A stretch of 64,000 bases of DNA from contig NW_025062476.1 in assembly GCF_000002995.4 (NCBI RefSeq), positions 2,723,001 to 2,787,000 on the forward strand, in the 5' to 3' direction. This document shows positions 40,064 to 51,297 of the stretch, in pieces; the stretch's first letter is position 1; the number at the start of each line of letters is the position of its first letter. The notes beneath the pieces are model-generated. The model was not told the origin of the DNA. It worked only from the letters and a program-made list of their open reading frames with translations, and ran no database searches. Origin of the DNA: Brugia malayi (taxonomy: Eukaryota; Nematoda; Chromadorea; Rhabditida; Onchocercidae). The translations under genes were made by a program, and so were the position numbers.

Positions 40064-42647
40064 TCACCAGCAATAAGTGATGGAGGGGAGGGGTCTGCAG
40101 CACTCGCTCGCATGACTGAAAGCTCCCGCAAGTTAACCTCCCCAGCCCAACCCGCCCCACGAGCACTGCCCGCCCCTCGGTGGTTGCTTGCCACTCAGTT
40201 GTTGGTTGCACCCATCAGCTGCAATCCGACGAATTCACTGCTTTGCTTGGGTCGTCGTCGTCGTCATCGTTTTTCCCCGATAACCTACAGCTACCTATAC
40301 CTCCGTGCCAGCTACGAATGTATGCGAGCATGCATGTGCGTGCATTCCCCGTACAAAAAGTGCACAGAAATACATGTGTCCTGTACTGTACAGACAGCAG
40401 CATGCACTTAAGTATGTGCGTGTGCATGTCTGTGTCTGCGAGTCGGTAACACACACGGCCTGTTGTATCTCGGAATGCCACGACAGCATCTCTCAGTGCC
40501 GTGGAATATCGACGCGGTAGCGCTCCACTCCGCCCCATTCGATCACTCGTCTCTCTGTGCAACTGACCGCCCACTGAGACGCGTCGCTCCCTTCCTCTTC
40601 TTTACATTCATCAATGATATCGACCGACAGTGTTGGGCCGTAATTTATTTGGATGTCAGCCAGTTTTCTCCATTTCTCACTGGAAAATTTCATCTTAGGT
40701 TTACTTACTCGTGAGTTACGTAACCAACGTTTGCATTCATTCCGTTATACGGTTTCGACGTATCCCTCACTCACGTGCTAAGATTGATTGCTGACTTTCC
40801 ATTTATTACAATAAATATTTTCTATTCTTTATCGTTCCTCCTCATCACATCGCTTAAGTATGTTTTCATTGGCAGTGTTAATATATACGTTTAGAAGTAT
40901 CACATATTGTGGTTTCCCTTCTAACTTCATTCTTGTACTTCACGCTAAGCTTTCGTTTACGTTCTTTGCAAATATGCCATAATCGGAGCTAAGTCAGTTT
41001 TCGAATGTAAGATTGTCATCAGTTAATGAAAAGGCTATTTGAGCTCAGTCACTAATCGGTCTTAGTCCATAGCATCTATTGATGGATGCATCTTTTTCAT
41101 ATTTCTCATATACGAAAGAAAGGTCTTGTTGTGTTGCTCTTAATTTCACAAGTGTATGTTTTAATATTTCATCTTCCGTTTATTATCAACCTTTCAACCT
41201 TTCTGAGTGATAGTTATTTGTTCTAGAATATTTTGTTCCACTTTATCCATCATATAAGTGTTTAATTTGCATGGAAATACCTCAGTTTGTTGTCCACATC
41301 TTTGACTTTAATCAGGGACGAAATTGTTCCCTCCCATTTGTGTTACTGTTTTTTTAATGCAACAGAACTTTTGTCTGGCATTAGTGCTATTTCAGTTTCA
41401 GTTTAATTGTCATCCCGTGTCATTTGATCTCTTCTTTTTGAACATTTCATTTATTAGCACTATCTGGGACAGATCATTACCGTCATAGTTTCCAGTACCA
41501 GCTGTGCCATATCTGAATGCAAAGTTAAATCTAAGAGCCTGTATATTCTCTCCCTTTCCTTTATCGTCTTCGTCTCCAGCCGAGTTCACTTTTTCATCGC
41601 TGTTTCGCTTCCCCTTTTATGTTCTAGCATTTTGCTGTCGTTTTTTTTAGACTGAATTACAGAAAGTCAGCTGTTCTCTTGCAGTCACTTCCCGCTCATT
41701 TCAAAGATTGCATTCCTAATCAGTACCAATATACTAGTGAAACGCATCTAAAATTCATTTAGCATGTGGGAGACTAGTGTGTGTGAATTGAGATATTGCG
41801 GAGATGACGGTACATAGGTGCTAAGTATATAAACCATGTGAGAGGTGCATTATCGATTGTGGCGTATGGGAAGGTTGGATGGATATATGTGATGTAAGAA
41901 GGAAATTGTAAGTTGTAGTGAGTTACCTTTCTTCCTCTCTTCATAAATATGAATGAATCCGGAATGGCTTGAGGGATGAATGGGTATGGTCGGGTGGGTT
42001 GGTAACTGCAAAGGTTAGGTTACTCAGTGTGATGGTAACTCAGTGTTTGATGGGCAGCTGAGTGCTGAGTACCTATTGGCATGCATGCATTGTGCGGACA
42101 GTATGCACACCAGTCATCCAGCTCGTAAGCTCGTGGTTTCGAGGTGCGACCTCTCGTTGCTCGGTGCATGTAGTTAGGTTAGGGTCGAGTTATAGCATAT
42201 GTTTGGTAGCGCTGCGATGAGCGGAGCGCTCGTGGTGGCATAGCATAGCAATTCAATATAATAGTGAAAGGGAAGAATTCGGAGAGGCAGTCTGATAGAG
42301 TGTGAGAGTGAGTGAGGCCAAATGGGAGATGCAGGGTGAGAGAAGGAGCGAGGTTGTGGTTTTGGCGCTAATGGTGAAGGTTTATGGTCATTGCAGCTGA
42401 AGATATGTTGGCGAGTTGCCATTAGGACGATCCGAACTATCGATGGAAGTGTCTGTGCGAAGATTGGATGGAGCGCCTCTGAGCTCTCCCTACCCTCTCC
42501 CTATGCACTGCAGTTTGCGCCTCTCTCACTTCCACAGCAGTGAAACTCGAGCAGCATACGGCGTGCGACCCGCTCTGATTTCTAATGTTTGCATGCTGCT
42601 CGTCTCCGTATGTTCTGTGTGCCTATGGATGGGGTATATGTATGTGG

Positions 42648-42650
<3 letters not shown>

Positions 42651-42688
<38 letters not shown>
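42651..42688. repeat. (TG)19 microsatellite
   Basis: Perfect 38-bp TG dinucleotide run, flanked by further TATG/TGTG-rich sequence. Confidence 0.95.
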
Positions 42689-42690
<2 letters not shown>

Positions 42691-43040
42691 TGAGTGCATG
42701 GGATGTATGCATGCATGTGTCAAAGTTGAGTACGTATTGTGGTAGTGGACGTGGTGACATGTACATCTGTAATCAGAGTGACTTTGTAGTAGGCTGTGTA
42801 TGGTGAGTGTGATGTCATATTGTTAAGCATTTGCCCAAACCATTCCTTAGCTTATTTATCCCATAGATCGATAGTTTTTTTTTGAGAATGGTTGATGTAT
42901 TGACTCGAAAGTTTGAGACATCACTGTTGCATTTCTCGGCTGACATATGTATGCTGCCGTTGCTCTTACTGCTGTTGTGATTTTATTTGCTGTTGTTAGA
43001 TCATTTTAGTGTATAATTTATTGAAGTTGTTATGTGCGTT

Positions 43041-43044
43041 GCAG
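43041..43044 (+). other. 3' splice or spliced-leader acceptor in 5' UTR
   Basis: GTGCGTTGCAG ends at 43044, 74 nt before the ATG of the acidic-protein gene. It could receive a spliced leader or join an upstream untranslated exon from the GC-rich region. Confidence 0.4.
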
Positions 43045-43118
43045 GTTCTCGTTGTAGTTGCGTACTGCCGTAGTAGTGTAATCATATTGTGAAAAATCCA
43101 GATAACAGCAATCAAAAG

Positions 43119-44008
43119 ATGAGCGCAGTTGACGAACGAGTTGCTGAGAAAAGGAAATTGGAGGAAAAGGATACTGAGAATGGTGTGTCCGCTAAAGGAG
43201 CCAAAGTTGAAAATGGAATCGTTGCGGTAGGTTTTGCTTAGTTTTTGAATCATATAGATCCAGATATTCACATTGACAACTGCACTTCATTTTTTTATGA
43301 TACTGACATTTGAAACTGTCCAAACATCATAAATCACTACTCATTAATTTTGTATCCCCAAAAAATAGCACTTTATTTTGTTTGACATTTTACTCAATGG
43401 TGGTGGTCTTACTGAATTGTCGACGTCTTCATTTTCAGGCAGCAGGTGATGCAGAGGTCAGAGATTTGAAACAAGACAAGAATTCCTCATTGAAAGGTCT
43501 TTTAATGCGGTTATACTTCGCTTTTTAATTGATTGTTTTACTGGATCACATTTTTTTTTAATTTAGCTTTTGAAGATTTGGTAGATAATTAACTTGATTG
43601 AAGAAAACTGGAGCTTGTTAATTATTATTTGAATGGGGATTGCTGTTCAGGGCATACTTTTAGATGTGTTATATTGTGCAAATAGTTAGCACGCGCTGTT
43701 CTTATAATCTTGGTCAATCAAATGTGAAATAAGATTTTGCAGAAAATAAAGAGAAGACAGCAAATGAGAATCATGATGGCGAACATGAAGAAGATGGTGA
43801 GGATGCAGCGGATGGTGAAGAGGGTATTGAAGAATCGAGTGGTGGTGAGGATGATGAAAGTTTAGGTGATGAGGAAGATGGAGGTAGCGAAGACGATGAG
43901 GCGAGCATTGGATCCGAGGAAAGCGACGGCCAAGGCGATGGTGAAGGGGGTGATTTTGGGGATGATGACGATGTGGAAGGTGAAGAAGGTGGAGAAAGCG
44001 AAGAGTAA
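43119..44008 (+). CDS. Acidic prothymosin-like nuclear protein
   Basis: Small, highly acidic, probably unfolded protein. Exons 43119-43226, 43439-43496 and 43743-44008; phases close to 143 aa. Residues 1-36 are mixed charge with a basic cluster EKRKLEEK at about 10-17 that could serve in nuclear import, followed by KVENG. From about residue 60 to the end the chain is almost entirely Glu, Asp and Gly with a few Ser (EEDGEDAADGEEG, SEDDEASIGSEESDG, GDDDDVEGEEGGESEE). Composition and size resemble prothymosin alpha/parathymosin, chromatin-associated histone-binding proteins, but low complexity makes orthology unprovable here. The Ser residues next to acidic runs fit casein kinase 2 sites. Its codon use and surrounding DNA are less AT-rich than the flanking genes. 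Confidence 0.75.
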
Positions 44009-47000
44009 TGATTATAGTAATGTTGATGCCTATTGCAAATTCTATTTGCCGTTTTTTGTCGTCCGTTTATTAATCCTGATCTTACAATTTATGGAAGGAC
44101 AGTTCAATTTTAAAGGTAACAGTTTGGGGATTATTAGTTATAAGTTTTCAGGATTTTTTTCTAATCCCTGTAACACACTGCGGAGAAAGATGCAGTTTTG
44201 GGGATGTTTGTTTTTTGAGTGAATTTTGAAACTTTTTGCCTTAATGTGAACTGGTCCTTCCAAACTGTTCTCTTTGAGGAAATTTTAGCTGTTATAGTTT
44301 TGTTTTCTGCTATTTATAATGGTGTTTGTCATAAAAGTTTATTTAAATATTTGAAAATTTGTTCGTCACTCGAAAAATGAACGGGCAAAATTTTTGAACT
44401 TCCCAGCTGCATTTCCTCAAAAAAATGTAGAGACTGGGATTTTCGTTTTACTTTAAAGAAATTGTTGTTATTACGTTGTTTTTTTTTTCTTCTGATTTAT
44501 ATTTTATTTATTATATGTTTAGATAAAATGTTGTTGGCATTTTTATGTTTCCCCTCATTTCCCTTTCCTTCGTTCTTTTAGTTTTGAAATTGTCTTGCGA
44601 GGAAAATCAGATTTGTTCATTTATCTATTCTTAATTCTATGTATATCTATTTTATGCCCTCTGTTGAATTTGTGGAAGGTGCAGTACATTACTCACAGTA
44701 GTATTATGCGCTTAATTAATTCAGGAAAGAATTTGCATGTTCATGGAATTCTGGATTTTTTCTGAATTTCATTTTTTTTGTACTGCTAGCAGCAACCATG
44801 ATTTGTTTGCACCATGCATTATATGTATATGAGACTATCTGCACACACACACGCAATGGCAATGGAGGCGACTTTGTCGTGTATTAATATCGTCACGATT
44901 TTCCCTCTCCTTTGGAATAATTTCTAAATAACTTTGGTTTATCGTGCTCACATAAGGATTGGCGCCACTTTCTGAGCTAAATAGAAGTATTGTTTGTTGA
45001 TATGGTTATGATTTATTATTTCGTATGATGTCAGAGAATGTTTTACTGTTTTGCAGGCGTTCTACTTTGTATGTGTGTGCGTACGTATGTACGTGTGTGC
45101 GTGTCCGTTTTGTTCGGAGTATTAAAAGTAACCTCATTCTGTGGCAGCAAATAATTGAATTTTCATTGTATTTCAAATGAATTTCCGGTTTTGGGAGAGT
45201 ACAAAAATGGTCCTTTAGTTTGCGAAAGAATTCGGATTTTATTGCAGTTCTGATGGTTTTGAATAACAGCATGGGGTCTTCCTAGAGTTGCTCTTTACGC
45301 TACGGGGATGAAAAGTAGAGAATGGGTAGGTTTTGGGCGCAAAGTGGTGGGAAACTTTCGAGGAAGCAGGCAGTAGGGTTTCTGAACATAGAAATAGGCG
45401 ACTAAAGTGTTTTAAATTGCTCTGAGACTCGTTGGTAGTTCGAAAGAAACATTTACGTTGGCAACCATTTCGAGGAGGCGTGTTTAGAATTTAAAGATGG
45501 TCGTACTTTTTCTAGGTATTCTGCGTGTACTGTAATTCAAGGGTATTTTTGACGGTGTTCACGTGATATTGCTGTTACGTGATATATTCCCAGAGATAAG
45601 TATACTTTCATTGAAGCATATTGAGGCGGAAGATGTCCGATATGGTACTTTCTTAAATCTTTATGTATAATGCAGTTAACATTGAAAGAAACTGAGTTCA
45701 TTTTAAAGTTTTGTTTTTTACCTGAATTAAAATTGAACATACTTTATTGAAGTGAATAATAGGATAGTTATCAGTTAGGATGAAAGTAATAATTAATAAT
45801 TAGTTAACATATTGCAAATAATCCATTTGACAATTGACAGTTGATATTATTGAAGAAAGAGTGGTGTCTAAGTAATTACTTTATTAATTGCCTCTAAATT
45901 CAATTATTATTATCTGAACTGATTATTAAATATGCTTTACACCGTATTTTAGATGAAATGTTTGCTTTAGATGATTCTCCGTTCCTTAATTAAGTTTATT
46001 TTTTCGGCATTCGAGCATCAATGTCACTATTCTATCTTTAGTCTTCTTTAAAAAAAAAAAAAAAAAAGGATTTTCTGGCACTGTAATATTATTTAACAAT
46101 TCTACAACTTAAATTTATGCATCATTTGGAAAATTACATATCAGTGCACTCATTCATTATCAAATTACTGCTCTATGAATGGTAAATAGTACGATGATGA
46201 TATTATTATCAAATTATATAATCTGAATATGTGATTAATTGCTGATAAGTTTATTGAAGAATTTTTAATCAAAAGGAAATCAGAAAGAAATTCCTCTTCA
46301 ACAAGATTTAATTTCAATGGAAAGAAATTCAGTGAACAAAGAATGAATAAAATCATCTTCAAGCATCTTTTTCTATATTGCTGCATTCTTGTTCAATCGA
46401 GAATTTTGATTAGAAAAAGGAAAAAGAGATTTCAAGTCATTTACTTTATCATTTTAATCTGATCATTTATATATTTATTTGATCAATAAAATGATGTTAC
46501 TTTATTTATTTCTGTCACTTGATTTGATTTTTTTTTTTATTATTTTGAAATTATTATGTTTTCTTTTAATCGATAAAATTTTTATTTTGAATTATTTGAT
46601 TTTAATCGATAAAATTTATTTTAAAATTATTATGTAACATTTATTTTTGCATGCCACATGAGAGAGGCTTAATGTGACATTTAATCTGATTTAATGACAA
46701 ATTTTCCCAGAGAGATCGATATTTCAAAAAAACTAATTTTCACATTTTTCATCAAGAATAATCGAGAAAAATGCTCAGAAGATCAATCATTTTCGTTTAG
46801 CAGTTCATCTAACTTTTGATTATAAAGAAAATAATGCAAATATGACAGATAGTAAAATGACAGGAATCAATGAGTCTGCAATCTAATTTCATTTAATTAA
46901 ATTCAATATATTATAATCGAAATATCAAATTGAAAAGTTATAAATGAAATGTTGATATAAAGAGAAGGTATATATGTTCTGATTGGTTCTTTAATACAAA

Positions 47001-47031
47001 ATTGTCAAACTTGTTCAATATTTGTCACCTG

Positions 47032-47062
47032 TAGAGAGAGAGAAAGAGAGAGAGAGAGAGAG
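47032..47062. repeat. (GA)n microsatellite
   Basis: GA dinucleotide run with one AAAG interruption. Confidence 0.9.
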
Positions 47063-48085
47063 TGATAAAAGCGAATAAAATATAAACTTTGTTTATATTT
47101 AAATCAATTTCAAAATTAAATGTCAATTTATGCTATCTTTTTTTTTACTTGCATTGTAGTATTGCTTGCATTTAGTATTAAATTTTAATTGAAATAGTGT
47201 CTTATGCAAAAGTATGCATTTTAATTAGTTCATATAACCACCAATAACTATGAGCTTTTAACCATAAGCATAGTTGAACTATGACCTATGACCCATAACA
47301 TTATTTCATTTCAATCATTTTTTTTTTTGCAGATAAATGGACAGGTATTATTTATATGTGAAGAAAGAACATTATCTTAAAGATCAATTATGAATAAATG
47401 ATCAGAGATTAAAAGTAGCTGACTGATTGTATTCTGCTAATTTGCTTCATTCAAAATCATTAGAATAAGTTTAATTAAACAAGCACAGTGATGATATTAT
47501 CATATCAGTTATACTAACTATACATTGATAATGTTATCATATCACTGCATTACTGATTAGAGCTTCTCATCAATTAATACAAGTAGTAATAATAAGTTTT
47601 TTATTAAGTAATATAAAGTTTAACTTTTTAAGTAATTTCAAACTTTCTTTTTTGTCGAATTTTTTATATTTTCCCTTAAATGATAAATGTGAGAAATGTT
47701 TATAATATGGAACATAGCAAAATAGAATATTTCTATTACAAAGAGAAAGAAAATGTTAAAAAAAAAAAAAGAATATTATAAATGATAAGAAAAATCAAAC
47801 AGAATTGGAAGTTATCAATTTAAATAACAAAATTTTTCGTTGTTTATTGAAGCGTTATAAATTGAACTCATTGCTAATTTTGATTAACTCAATTAATTCA
47901 GCAATTAATTTAATGTTTCAGTAACAATAAATAAATTACAAAGTTGTTTGTTGTTTATATGATACATTTAAATTATCATATTATCATATCTGTTTATTCA
48001 TTTTATTTGATACACAATAGCTAAAGAAAGAATCATTTCATATAAAATTTTAGTATATAAATTATGTTTTAATAAGAAATAAATT

Positions 48086-48124
<39 letters not shown>

Positions 48125-49454
48125 TGAGTGAGGTAAGTACACCAAAACAATAAAAAAAAAAAAAACACAAATTCAAACTGATTACAATTACCAAGTAGAA
48201 ATTTTTAAAAATTAAACTAAAACAGCAAAAAACAAACAATAAACCAACAAATAACAAATAAACAAAATAATTATAATATTTCAAAACAAAATTAAAAGTA
48301 ATTAATTGTTTAGTAGTATGTATATGCTATAATTGATCTCATTAATATTATGTGACTTTTGCGCTTAGAAGCGATTATTGCTATTGTCGTTATGGTATGC
48401 TAATTATGCGACATTGAATTATATTATGGAAAATAAAAAAGTAACTTTTGTTTACCTAAATATGCATACTTCTTCTTGTCATTAAATATTCAAAAGCAAA
48501 AAAAAAAAATTATCAATGAATTAATTAATTAATATTTAATTTAATTAATTCTTAATTAAAAAGTGTTTAGCAGAAATTTATTTATTCAATAAGGTTCTTT
48601 TGCCTTAATTTCTTACGTTGACATCTAAATGACAGATTCTTTTTTTTTTTTTATTAATGGAGAAACAAATGTAAACTTTCATCTTTAATTTTTTTTCTGA
48701 ATATTTTAATTTTCTTCTCTCATTTTCCAAAATCTTTTTTGTTTTAGTTTTTCTATGCTGTCTTTGATGAAAAAAAATAAGAAAAAATTCAACTTCTCGA
48801 ACAAAAAGAAAGAAAAAGTATTCACTTTAAACATTACAAATGTTTGCAGTTTAAAATTTCGCTTTTTAGTCAAATTAATGTTTTAAAAATTTGCAAAAAA
48901 AATTTTTTTTTTTGTAAAAGAATATTAGAAATAGAATTTTGTCACATTGATAGTTGATAATGTTAAATGTGTTTAAATCAGTTAAATTAACAAAAGTTAA
49001 TGAGAAAGCGAAAGGAAAAAAAAAAAAAGTAAAAGTTTATGAAGCTAAGATTGAAATATCACATAAATTTTCATATGTTCTAATTTAATTTAATCTCTTT
49101 GAAATGTTTCATTTTATTGGTTACTTAGTTTCTATTATTGTTAATATCAATCTATCTATCAATTTATTTATCATCCATCCACTGATACATTATCATATAA
49201 ATCGATCCGATCGACTTACTCCATCCAAAGGAACGATGAATACGACAATGTGTAATCCATTTTATCTTTTCCTTTCTTCTTTCTCTCTTATTTGTTTACG
49301 TAAAATTTACTAATTAACATTTTATGATTGTATTTGAAATGTTAGAAAGTACAAATGAATTGCAATCATAAAATTTAAACTTTCACTTTTTTTTATCATT
49401 CATTTTTTGTTGTTTATTTTGTTAAAATTATTTTTAAGTATCATTTTTTGAAAT

Positions 49455-49458
<4 letters not shown>

Positions 49459-49510
<52 letters not shown>
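49459..49510. repeat. (AT)26 microsatellite
   Basis: Perfect AT dinucleotide run of about 52 bp, able to extrude a cruciform. Confidence 0.93.
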
Positions 49511-49513
<3 letters not shown>

Positions 49514-50140
49514 TTTGTTTGGCGAAAAGATTCAATTATAAAAGTTTTTGATAATATGTGAAAATTAGGTTAGAAAATCTTTCAATGAAATTTGCTTAAA
49601 TTATTTGAAAGAATATAATTTCTAATAGTTTTTTTTTTTTCTTTTTGTTAATGTCATCTTTCTCTTCATTTCGTCTTATATTTATTTATTTCTTTTGCTC
49701 AAAATTTCTTAGTTTTGTTGTCTTTTTGATAATTTTATTAAAAATTTCTCATTTTCTTTCTCTCTTATCCATCAATAGATAATCAAAATAGTTGCATATT
49801 GATTTTGATGAAAATTAGTTACTCTTTTAGGAATGTTTTATTGGACAAATTAATTTTCTAAGATTTAATTAATTTGTCATATTTTTATGAATGAATGTAA
49901 ATTTTTTGATTAATTTGTTATAATTTGAGAAACAAAAAGAATATAATTAATGCAATTAATATAAGCAATTACAATAAATAATTCATTGTCTACAAAATTT
50001 AATTTAAATAACACAGCCATTGTTCAATCAATTTATTTAAATTTATCATTTTCATCCATAGTATATGTGAACTGTTTTTCTTTTTGTTGCTTTTATAATG
50101 TCTTTTTTTTCATTTTATTGTATTTATATCAACTATCAAA

Positions 50141-50700
50141 TAATCTTATCATATCATATCATATCATGTATTGATGTATTATATATAATGCATTGTATCG
50201 CATCGTACCATATCATATCATATCATAAATCATATCATGTCATATCACAATTAATATCATGATCATAATTACATCGTGTATCATACCGTACATCATATCA
50301 TCATATATCATCGTATGTGATCATAATCATAATATATGTCAGATTATATCATATCATATCATAATCATAATATATGTCAGATTATATCATATCATATCAT
50401 AATCATAATATATGTCAGATTATATCATATCATATCATAATCATAATATATGTTAGATTATATCATATCATATCATAATCATAATATATGTCAGATTATA
50501 TCATATCATATCATAATCATAATATATGTTAGATTATATCATATCATATCATAATTATGCTATATATCATATTATACATAATATCGTTATCATAATCATG
50601 ATCATATATCACATCATACCTTATCATATATCACTACATATCACACGTCACACCATCACATATCACTATATCATATCATATCATATGCACCATATTTCTC
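50141..50700. repeat. TCATA-based satellite with 38-bp higher-order unit
   Basis: The whole interval is built from ATATC/TCATA pentamers. Inside it, a 38-bp unit containing AATATATGT(C/T)AGATTATATC repeats six times, starting at 50331, 50369, 50407, 50445, 50483 and 50521. Flanks are more degenerate. It ends about 60 bp before the signal-peptide exon of the next gene. Confidence 0.9.
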
Positions 50701-50761
50701 TGTTATATCATCAACTGATTGATTAATTAGAAACTAATTAATGGATATAATTAGGGTTTTC

Positions 50762-50763
50762 AG
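50762..50763 (+). other. Probable spliced-leader acceptor at ATG
   Basis: GGGTTTTCAG directly precedes the ATG at 50764, a strong nematode 3' splice signal with no 5' UTR left after it. Trans-splicing of a leader is the simplest reading. Confidence 0.6.
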
Positions 50764-51264
50764 ATGATTGCTTTCGTTTGTCTGATTATTATATCAATCG
50801 TTTGGTATGGAGAATGCCTTAGCAATATACCTTTGGCATCATATAATTTAAAGGTGATAATCTTACTTACTATTAATTTATAATTTTAAAATGTCTAATT
50901 GTTCCATTATCAATTTTTGTGATCAATAAGATAATAAATTTATCAAACAGTTAAAGAATTCATTCATATAAGCTATACATACATATAAATAATCACATCT
51001 TTACATTTATGACATTTCTTGCAGAAGAAATAAAACTAAAATATTTGTTGTTTATAAAACTTAGTAAAAAAAAAAAGGGTAAAAATAAACAAAATAATAG
51101 CAAATTCTTTTTTTTGCGCTATTTTTATTTGTTGTAATATTAGGAAAAAAAAGAAAAAATTTTACTGCTTTGTTTACAATAATGATTAAAAGTATTTGTT
51201 AAATCATTTCCTTTCACAATAATTATTCCACTTCTTGTTGTAAATTGTTAAGCATCTGTTCCAA

Positions 51265-51297
<33 letters not shown>

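Larger units (their letters stand above)
38920..43118. other. Intergenic DNA with GC-rich patches
   Basis: No gene supported. From about 39.95 to 40.6 kb and 42.05 to 42.7 kb the sequence is far richer in G and C than anything else in the window, with CpG-containing stretches, a CAGTG pentamer run and a TG microsatellite. Open frames there overlap in all frames, are Cys/His-rich and lack homology I recognise. The region may contain the promoter of the downstream prothymosin-like gene or an untranslated RNA. The start of the stretch is the OTUD3 3' UTR, with AATAAA at about 39709. Confidence 0.5.
44009..50763. other. Intergenic DNA with microsatellites and satellite
   Basis: No gene supported. 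The first 1.7 kb keeps the more balanced base composition of the prothymosin-like locus (its 3' UTR and flank); from about 45.7 kb the sequence returns to AT-rich DNA with homopolymers. It contains a GA run (47032-47062), a 52-bp AT run (49459-49510) and a TCATA-based satellite (50141-50700). A minus-strand frame at 46165-46386 starts with a hydrophobic segment but has no partner exon. Confidence 0.5.

Noticed and set aside
39911..40714. Several overlapping open frames on both strands, up to 166 codons
   Set aside because: Higher GC lowers stop frequency; frames are open in several phases at once, Cys/His-rich and without recognisable motifs.
42174..42806. Open frames around the TG repeat
   Set aside because: Val-Cys and Thr-His dipeptide runs are translations of the microsatellite; no supporting exon structure.
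46165..46386. Minus-strand frame with a signal-peptide-like start
   Set aside because: No dibasic-processed peptides, no cysteine pattern, no downstream exon joined in phase; AT-rich DNA gives such hydrophobic starts by chance.
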